A stretch of 64,000 bases of DNA, taken from NCBI GenBank assembly GCA_012934845.2, contig WNNJ02001213.1, positions 310,001-374,000 of the forward strand, read 5' to 3'. The stretch comes from Pomphorhynchus laevis. Lineage: Eukaryota > Acanthocephala > Palaeacanthocephala > Echinorhynchida > Pomphorhynchidae. The translations under genes were made by a program, and so were the position numbers. Shown here one piece after another: positions 56,501-64,000 of this stretch (positions are counted from its first letter, which is position 1; every line of letters starts with the position of its first letter). The notes below the pieces were generated by a model, which saw only the letters and a program-made list of their open reading frames with translations, was not told where the DNA came from and made no database searches.

Positions 56501-56760
56501 TATCAATATATGTGTATCATCAATGTATCGAAACATATATTTCATATCTTTATATAAATTAGATTTAGTTTTTACACAGTTATGAAAAATTCGTATTCTA
56601 TAAAGCTTAAAAATAAGTCAGCTATAATTGGGCTACTATTACTCCCCATTTAAAAAAAATCAGTTTAAAGAAATATTTAAAATTCGATATATATCTTAAA
56701 TTATTAGTTAAATACACATATATCACTTATTTAGCATTATTTTTTAATTTGTAAATGATA
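56480..56760 (-). mobile_element. Penelope-like RT fragment (inverted partner of 18.5-18.7 kb)
   Basis: Almost the exact reverse complement of 18470-18690, including the remnant of the YIDD block and the SSPIIADLFLSF block. It directly adjoins a family C copy, as it does nearby at 18.8 kb. Confidence 0.7.
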
Positions 56761-57074
56761 TAAATCATGTAGATTCATTTTTTGTTTATAACACTCAATT
56801 ATATTCTGCAAACTCAGTATACGTATTTAATATAATTATAAAATAAAAAATATAAAAATAAATAATTAAAAATAAATAAAAATTATAATGCTAAATTAAT
56901 AAATTAAAATAGGATTTTAAATAACTTATATTAAAATAAATAAAATAAATTAATTATTTATTAATTAAATAATAATTATGTATAATTATTAATTAATTAA
57001 TAATTAATTAATTAATTATTTTAAATTTTTTGAAATTTAAAATAAAAGTTAATTTTTATGAATTGATTTTAATA

Positions 57075-57600
57075 ACATACGTGTCAGAATAAGAATTAGA
57101 GGTCATTAGGTGGAAATGCTATGCTATCAACTTTCGGTCCCAATTCCTCGACCCAACATAGCAGCGGGGCCAAATACATGCTATTGACGTATTTCCTCTG
57201 TTTAAATTTGATTATCAAGTATATTATTCTTATACAAAGTATATTATTTATTATCCATCCATAAAAATTTTCCGCTAATGATTTTAAATTTATTTTTAAT
57301 ATTTTGTTCATTTATATTTGGTAAATTTAATATTTTAATATTTTGTTGATTTATTCTTCTTCGTGAAATTGAATATAATAAGCATATAATATCACAATTA
57401 TACGTTTAAGTTTATACATTAGAAGTAGCCCATATATCATTAAAAAATTTCAACATAGCAGCGGGGCCAAATACGTGTTAAGGACTATTTCCTCTGATAA
57501 AACTATCTAGTATCTTATTCTAATACAAAGTATATTATTTATTATCCATCCATAAAAATTTTCCGCTAATGATTTTAAATTTATTTTTAGTATTATTGTG
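57075..57600 (-). repeat. Two family C copies
   Basis: Copy 1 (about 57075-57290) has AGAATTAGAGGTCATTAGG, GCTATGCTATCA, CCTCGACCCAACATAGCAGC, GGGGCCAAATACATGCTA and TTTCCTCTG. Copy 2 (about 57435-57600) starts inside at AACATAGCAGCGGGGCCAAA. Both continue into the same flank (ATCCATCCATAAAAATTTTC), so the flank belongs to the element. Confidence 0.7.
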
Positions 57601-57649
57601 TTGATTTATATATTTTACTATTTTCTGTTTGATGGTATTTTATAGTAAC

Positions 57650-57886
57650 CTAGTTTAAAATATGCATCTATCGTTTACGACAAATTTCAATCAAAATCTT
57701 TAAATGACGGAGAAACGTCATATTCAGTTATATCCCTTGAACCATGTAAATTGTCAATGAATTATAAGACAATGAAATCATCCCAGAACTGTTTAAATAA
57801 CGCCGATCAGTCAAAACGATCATTACTCGTACATGACCCCGCACATATTGACGAACTTCCTCCACCTAATAGTAACAATTGTCAGT
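57650..57886 (+). CDS. Candidate coding exon or relic, unrecognised
   Basis: An open frame without a good start reads SIVYDKFQSKSLNDGETSYS and then VISLEPCKLSMNYKTMK, SSQNCLNNADQSKRSLL and VHDPAHIDELPPPNSNNC, ending TAG at 57884-57886. The composition is protein-like and unlike the surrounding AT-rich DNA. A possible acceptor TTTTATAG lies at about 57637-57644. I know no matching family. It could be a host exon on the strand of the TMEM165 exon, or a transposon piece. Confidence 0.3.
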
Positions 57887-58374
57887 AGGGCTCGCCAGCA
57901 GGCTGACTACCAATTCTTCTACAAGATATGCTTCAATTAAACTGTTGAAATTGTCGTTTAAGAATTAATTCTATTGTAATTTTATGAATTATAATAAATT
58001 TGATTGAAATGAGAATAAATTTTTTATAATTTTATATAAAATGAAGAATACTTAAGTATTGAGCAAATCATTGACCCCAGCAAAGATCGTCGAGGAACTT
58101 TGATGACATAAAAACCCCAGTTAACAGCAAGACATAACATGCCGAAAATTACCTTCATTACTTCCCTTCATGTAGCATGTAAAACTAGTGTCACAACTCT
58201 ATTTTGATTCAAACATATTGCATGCATATACACCACTTATGTATTCTTTCACATCAAATTGCGATAATTTTTTTCCTGAAACAAATACTTGCTAAAACAC
58301 AATTCGCTTACTGGTCAAGGCAAATTTTATCTTACGGCTAATTTTGCTTATTAATTCTATTTGTAAATTACAAC

Positions 58375-58830
58375 AGGAATCTTATCTTGCATCCAGAGAA
58401 TTTCAAGACGCTCTTGCTGCTCGCTACATCTGGAACCCTATAGATCTTGCGAAAACGTGTGTACTTTGAGGATCAGAACATAGCGCATGTTATATTCTAT
58501 AAAAGGGGTACCATGCCTATCATACGACACAATGAGGTTCGCGACATAGTAGCCGACACGTTGATAGTCGTATGTAACGGAGTGGAACTTGAACCTCAGC
58601 TGGAGCCAGTCACCGAATCAATATCTTTATAACCTGTCACAGCAACGAGAAAATCAGACGCATGTCCGGATATAGTATTTTGCGGCCTGTTTGAATGTCG
58701 CAAACGTTTTTGACGCCTGTATATTCAACAGTAATGCTCCTTCATGCCAATCAAAAACCGTATCATCTTGTTTCGAGTACCATCAGGTTCTAAACTCAAC
58801 AAATACGAAGAACGTATAAAAGAGGTGTGC
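58375..58830 (+). mobile_element. Fragment of the restriction-like-endonuclease LINE
   Basis: Reads SREFQDALAARYIWNPIDL, then GTMPIIRHNEVRDIVADTL and GVELEPQLEPVTE, the Cys/His-to-nuclease part found in relatives of the 7740-10975 element (HNxxRD and EP blocks). The following part to about 58830 is decayed. 5'- and 3'-truncated. Confidence 0.6.
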
Positions 58831-58939
58831 CATAGTACGTTCTATAGATTATTCATTATACTGATGCATAAATTATAACTTTATATTTTAACTTAAAATG
58901 TATTATAACTTTAAATTTTAACTTTATCAATATCAATAA

Positions 58940-59235
58940 CAAAATTATTATTTTACATTCAATTCTGGTGGAATTGGGTTATATGTAAATACCATGATTA
59001 ATGCGATTACACGAAAGCTAAATGAAAAAATGCAGTCTAGTACGCGAATTTGGTCATCTGGCTGCCAACAAAAATAAGCCTTCACAAAATCAGTTTCCAT
59101 GTGCTTGCGAGCTCCTAGATTCGGGCTCCATTCACCCATCGTAACCTTGGAGGATGTCCAAGCATAAATACTGATCACACAGAATGCTCTCTCTCGAATG
59201 CCTCAAGAGATCTGTTTTAGTAAGATATCTGTTTT
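58940..59235 (-). repeat. Partner of the 1410-1600 segment
   Basis: The minus-strand frame 59178-58948 reads VTMGEWSPNLGARKHMETDF, then VKAYFCWQPDDQIRVLDCIF. The 1.4 kb copy keeps RKHMETDF and nearby residues. The protein is unrecognised. Just to the right, GATATCTGTTTTAG-like words recur three times (about 59210-59270). Confidence 0.45.
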
Positions 59236-60850
59236 GCAAAATATGTTTTATCTCAAGATATCTGTTTTAGCAAGGAAGTTTAATTTATAATTTAATTTAT
59301 AATTTAATTTTAATTTACAATTTATAAAAGTTATAAATTACTCGGACCTTGTAAATAATCCATAATATTTTTTCTCACTAAAATTCATATTGGGTGTTTG
59401 TTTTCTTTGTGAAATAGAATCTTTTGAGTCCATGTACTTAATATGTTTGCAATACTAACTGATACTAATATATAGTTCTTACATATTTAAATTTACTGTA
59501 ATTTTGAACACAGTTTAGTGCTACAAAAGGTTTAGTAATAAGCATTTTCGATTATAAATTTAAAACAAATAAAATAATCCAGTTATCGCAAAAAAAAGCA
59601 AGTACGAAATGCAAGCCCTTAGACGAGCATAAACGATGCGAACACTTTGCCATTCTTGAAATCAAAATTAACTTACTGGATGTTAAACTCGCCTAATGAA
59701 TGTATATAATAAATTAAAATAAACTCCTTATTGTTCCTACTTTGCATTTAAAATATTGCTCTACATTTGTTAGAAACCACACTGCGAGATCTCAATCGTT
59801 CAATGCTATTATTCGTCAAGAATATTATTCGTCATAATGTATATTCAAATTATGAAACATCTTCAAATGTAGTTTCTGTTGATATCGCTAATTTTAAAAG
59901 GAAACTTACTTTTGCTGCTTTACTTAGCTTTCTTAATAGATATTTTAAATAGAACTTGTCAGTTTTAGATAGCCTCTTTGACGGTCAACAGCTGTGTTGA
60001 CATATTTAACTTTAAAAATTAAAAATACAATAAAGTTGTTGTCTTTATTTGCTTGCTGTTTGAAGAAAACTCAAATCTAAGCAAAATTAAAAAGCGATCA
60101 GTAAACTTTTATTAAATTGTGCCAATGTCCCGGTTTGCACTAAATTTCTTTTACGAAAACCAACGTTTGTTCTGGAAGTAACTAGTGTCAATTTAGACAC
60201 ATTATTGCCTCGTTCTATATTGATCTCAATATAGAACGAGGCAATAATCTCAATATAGATTTACTTTGTTAATAATAAGCTAAATATTTAGTTTCTTTAA
60301 TATTAATCTATTATTGATGTGCCAGTATATATTTCGTTTTGTAATTTTCGTCTTAATTTGATAATCACTAATTTGCTATAAAATAGCAAAATTACTAAAA
60401 TCACTAATTTGCCATCCAATAATTCGCAGCCTAGCAGTCAAGAGTGCACGCTAAGTACGGATGGCGACTGCTCGTATCTCGGATGAGTCAATTTTCAAAA
60501 GGAGAAGAGTTGGTAGTCATCCTTCTGATGAGCTTGGGACTACCAATATGTGGCAGAAAGATGGTGAAACGAAAATAATGTGGCAATGGTGCCGTTAGTC
60601 AGGGTGTATAGAATTGCAAGTCATGAAGGAAGGATTCTGTAGCTGCTAAAGTAATTTTTTGTGATCTAGCAACTACTCGATAGATAGAATTAAGCATTCA
60701 TAACAGGATCACCAGTCTCGATTTCAATCGATCTTCATGATCTTATACTAAACTATCTACACAGTACCCTTTAAACTTTTACACTTTTCTGGTTTCTGGT
60801 TATTATTTGATTTTAATTGTAAATTTACTTATAGTTGATAATGATTTATT
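59235..60850. other. AT-rich stretch, no gene called
   Basis: A perfect palindrome with 20-bp arms (60204-60223 and 60226-60245, 2-base spacer) is present. The moderate-GC patch at 60420-60620 and the open frame at 59767-59952 show no recognisable domain. Confidence 0.4.
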
Positions 60851-60858
60851 TTATTGAT

Positions 60859-61023
60859 AAAGAATTATTGGAGGTGGATCAAAGAAAATATGATTTTTGT
60901 TTGATATTCCGCTAACTTCTGTTTGCATCTACAGAAAATTACAATTTTCTTCAAAAAATTACAATTTTTGTAATATCAATAAAACAGTTTCCTGTTTTCC
61001 TTGATCCAGTTTCAATAATTCTT
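60859..61023. mobile_element. Short MITE, second copy
   Basis: Same family as 27868-28040: ends AAAGAATTATTGG and CAATAATTCTT, with inner blocks GATCAAAGAAAAT, GATATTCCGCTAACTTCTGT and CTTGATCCAGTTTC. Diverged in the centre. Confidence 0.6.
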
Positions 61024-62398
61024 AATTTCCTATAAATTTATAACTTTAAAAGTTAGAAATCTAACAAATAATTGCGATTAATTGGTGTAAACAGTCCAAT
61101 GAACCCGACCTTTTCATATACAACCATTTTGCTATATTTAACTCATTTAGGCGTTAAGTACAACTCTTATTATTTGATTTTATGGAAATAAAACCAAATA
61201 ATAGTCAAGTAATAGTCAATAATAATCAAATAATAGTCTGCAGTCAAGATATTGACTGCAGTCCGTATTATAGAATTTTGCTGGATTCAGATATTCTACA
61301 ATTAGTGATAATTAGGCTATCAAAAGCAGTTTAATTTGATTTTAGATATACGAAGCAATAAGTGATCGATGGGTTGCACCCTTGTTTCAATTTTTACAGT
61401 CTTTCTCTGTTTGATGTGCAATAAGGTAATTGGTGTAAATCAGATTCCGGTACTAATTAATTCAAATTCCAACACTTCGAGCTTGTTTATGTAAGTTATT
61501 TTAGATCTTTATTTAGAAAATTATAAGAATTTTGATTGAGATTGTAACCAGAAAAATTTCAGGTTGTAATGAAAATATATCCATTAATTAATTTATTATT
61601 CTCTGGAAGTATTTTTATAATTTGACTTATTCGTACAAATCAATAATACGTATTACATAATAATCTATCTGGGGTTTCACTCTTATTGAATAAAAGTCGA
61701 TTAAAATGGTTTGCTGAGTTATTTTGATCTACTGATTTATTAGTACAAAATTGCATGAATGCAATTTTCAAAGTTTATTTCGATTTAGGATTGTGTAAAT
61801 TTGCACTGAAATATAACTACAAATATCAAAATCGCTTAAATAATATCTTTTATATTTATTTACGATTAATTAATTTTAAAATTAATAAAACTATTATAAA
61901 ACAATTTAATAAACTATTAAAAACAATTTAATAAAATTGTTTTAAATTGTTTTAAATTGTTTATTAAAACAATTTAAAACAATTTAATAAACTATTAAAA
62001 ACAATTTAATAAAATTGTTTTTAAGAGCACTATGTACTAATTGTATTTTTTGTTTAAAAATTCTTGCTCATACAATTGGTGACTGCTTCTGTTATAATAA
62101 AAGATAAAATCCAACAATGCAAGATGTATAAAAGTATATTTCATGCTTGACGCTCTAATAGTTTAGTAGTTTAGAGCTTTTTTGAAGCTAAGTGTTTGGA
62201 ATAGTTCAATTTATTATTGATTTTATTGAATATATGAATTTTACGCCGACTTTTAACTTTTTGGGATATAATTAATGGGAATTGTCAGATTTATCCATGA
62301 TTTAATTGATTTTATTGATTTTTCTTAAATGCCAACCTATATATATTTATTCATATATATATTTATAATATTGCTTTTATTTTACCTCTTTATCCTAG
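61023..62398. other. Probable intron or 5' flank of the TMEM165-like gene
   Basis: AT-rich. 61880-62025 is a low-complexity palindromic tract built from AAACAATTTAATAAA and its complement. No upstream exon was identified. Confidence 0.4.
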
Positions 62399-62769
62399 CT
62401 AGATATAAAATACCAAACCCCGACAAGCTTATATTGTGGTTTCAAGAAAGCTCAAAACATGGATCATGTCACACTTTGCTGGCTTCGTTCATGGTAATTA
62501 TAGTATCCGAAATAGCAGATAAGACATTTTTCATAGCTGCTATTTTGTCCATGAAATATAATCGATCCCTAGTATATTTTGGTGCTATGACTGCCTTGGT
62601 CATAATGACAATCCTAAGTGCCATTCTAGGAAATGTCGCAACATCATTCATTTCACCAAAATATACTCATTATATGTCGATAATGTTGTTTGGCCTTTTC
62701 GGATTGAAAATGTTATATGATGGTTTTTTAATGAAAAGTACTAACGCGTCTTCTGAAGAGTTTGAAGAG
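62399..62769 (+). CDS. TMEM165: TMEM165/GDT1 family cation transporter, one exon
   Basis: Internal exon between acceptor TTATCCTAG and donor GAAGAG|GTAATA. It encodes the first repeat of a UPF0016 (TMEM165/GDT1) protein: ASFMVIIVSEIADKTFFIAA, then ILSMKYNRSLVYFGAMTALV, three membrane segments and the tail LKMLYDGFLMKSTNASSEEF. The family moves Mn2+/Ca2+ in exchange for H+ across Golgi-type membranes. It carries two E-x-G-D-(K/R)-(S/T) motifs; here the first reads EIADKT, with Ala at the usual Gly. The second half, with the EWGDRSQ-type motif, was not found before 64000. The open frame extending left to 62329 is probably intronic. Confidence 0.88.
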
Positions 62770-63397
62770 GTAATATTTTCATTGTCGTAGGTATTAATTT
62801 GATCATTTTAAATACGTTTTCACAAACTCTTTCACCACTCTGTACTTAGTTTATATTTTTCAAATGCGATTCGTATTTAATCCTTTTTAAAGAATTAAAT
62901 GTGATTCGTATTGTGTATAATTGTGTTTGTAAATTACAAAAATTAATAACAAAATAATTCGGCACAAACTTTCTTTTAAAGACCGGTTCCCCGTTTCAAA
63001 ATGGGTCGCTGCTGACTTGTTGACTATACTCGCAGATCTGGTACGTAGTCTGGGTCACAGACTGAACTGTCATATTTAATAAAAAGTTGAAGAAAATAAG
63101 ATTAAGGCAGCTTATCCTATTCGCCTACTTTATTGTCTCGTAGTTCCAGGGTGTTGCGTTTATCGAGCAGTCAAATTGTTTCAATACTCCGTTTATTTCT
63201 AGGTTTATTTTTGTTGGAATCTAAGTATTTGTGTTTTACCTTGTAGACTACATTTCCGTATATGCGGTGTTTATACCGAATCACTTTTTTCATTATACGA
63301 TTGTAGTAAGTTCCTGTCCAGAACGAATTTCACAATGACCACCACATTCGTTTTATATCTTCCCGTTTCAATATGTGTTTTCTAAGAAACTCCTCAA
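62770..63397. other. Downstream of the TMEM165 exon, no exon seen
   Basis: Presumably intron. From about 62990 to 63400 GC content is higher. Minus-strand frames show stretches such as TGTYYNRIMKKVIRYKHRIYG and an adjacent KVKHKYLDSN, perhaps a degraded mobile-element ORF, but I cannot assign it. Confidence 0.35.
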
Positions 63398-63680
63398 TGG
63401 GCAGTAAATAGCAATTCCATAATTAAAGTCGATATAACGAATATGAGACAGATGTTTATAATCTTCATAGTTTAAAATCAAACTGTCTGCTTCACTGGGC
63501 AGTAAATAGCAATTCCATAATTAAAGCTGATACAACGAATATGAGACAGATGTTCATAATCTTCATAGTTTAAAATCAAACTGTCTGCCTCAGTGGGCAG
63601 TAAATAGCAATTCCATAATTCAAACCGATAAATATGGGACAGATGTTCATAATCTTCATAGTTTAAAATCAAACTGTCTG
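63398..63680. repeat. 98-bp unit in three tandem copies
   Basis: Units start at 63398, 63496 and 63594 (TGGGCAGTAAATAGCAATTC). The third is about 10 bp shorter. They differ at a few bases each. Read on the minus strand, units encode LNYEDYEHLSHI in one frame. Just beyond (63690-63725) is a short inverted echo of the CAAACTGTCTG end. Confidence 0.85.
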
Positions 63681-64000
63681 ATTAAACAAATTTATCTAAT
63701 TTGACAGTTTGTCTAATCAAATTGTCTACGAGCATATATTAACAAAATACTTTATACATTTTATTTAATATTCTTTCATGGCGTCATTTAGCCACTAAGA
63801 TTTTCTTGTAATATTTTTAACATGGCAGAAATAAATATATCTTCTTTATTCCTATTTGGCAATGCTAGGGATTCTCGTTTCCGTGGAAATTTGCATTGGG
63901 GTATAGTAGTATAGTTAAAATGATTTAATTTCCAGGATGCTGTTAAATTTATTTCACATAAATAACAATTAATTATAATATAAGTATGTAATGTTATGGC
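63681..64000. other. Window end, no feature seen
   Basis: AT-rich, with no coding signal on either strand that I recognise. Confidence 0.4.

Noticed and set aside
59767-59952. 61-codon plus-strand frame
   Set aside because: Short, with no recognised motif. AT-rich composition makes chance likely.
1-64000. LTR retrotransposons, Polintons or other virus-derived elements
   Set aside because: I saw no integrase, protease, capsid or envelope signature and no paired long terminal repeats. The reverse transcriptases present fit LINE or Penelope-like types.

Overview
This is AT-rich animal DNA, probably from an insect or another arthropod. Host exons are small, follow the GT-AG rule and sit in introns of up to about 9 kb. 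Most of the rest is degraded transposons: non-LTR retrotransposons (LINEs), Penelope-like elements, foldback DNA elements and satellites. No rRNA, CRISPR array or convincing functional tRNA was seen. The species cannot be named from the sequence.

Host genes. (1) A minus-strand F-box/LRR gene covers 5972-25622. Six exons join with matching splice phases into one open frame of 490 codons including the stop; only the N-terminal start lies outside what I can see. It would be the substrate-recognition subunit of an SCF ubiquitin ligase. (2) A small minus-strand secreted protein at 38887-42057 has two exons: a signal peptide, then a Pro/Cys-rich tail with an apparent frame break. (3) One plus-strand exon at 62399-62769 encodes the first half of a TMEM165/GDT1-type cation transporter; the rest lies outside the window or is unseen.

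Region by region. 1-5970: AT-rich DNA, a tRNA-derived SINE-like element and a nearly homogeneous 370-bp satellite array. 5972-25622: the F-box gene. Its introns hold a LINE of the type with a restriction-like endonuclease (RT-bearing first ORF intact), Penelope-like pieces with GIY-YIG and RT motifs, a 19-bp minisatellite, foldback elements, many copies of a short structured repeat (called family C here) and a decayed copy of the gene's own exon 4. 25640-31900: AT-rich, mostly featureless. 31900-37050: an old LINE (ORF1 with an internal tandem duplication, ORF2 with endonuclease and RT traces), then a hAT-like non-autonomous element. 37050-42700: the secreted-protein gene inside a local segmental duplication. 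43300-47500: LINE tails and a Penelope-like element interrupted by a LINE fragment with a 14-bp target-site duplication. 49000-56110: two same-strand copies of a CR1/L2-type LINE plus other LINE scraps. 56300-58900: family C, Penelope-like and LINE relics. 58900-64000: repeats, a short MITE, the TMEM165 exon and a 98-bp tandem triplication.

The most interesting unexplained feature is family C. It occurs at least a dozen times, often beside Penelope-like pieces, and its core has interleaved complementary segments, so a transcript could form a pseudoknot.
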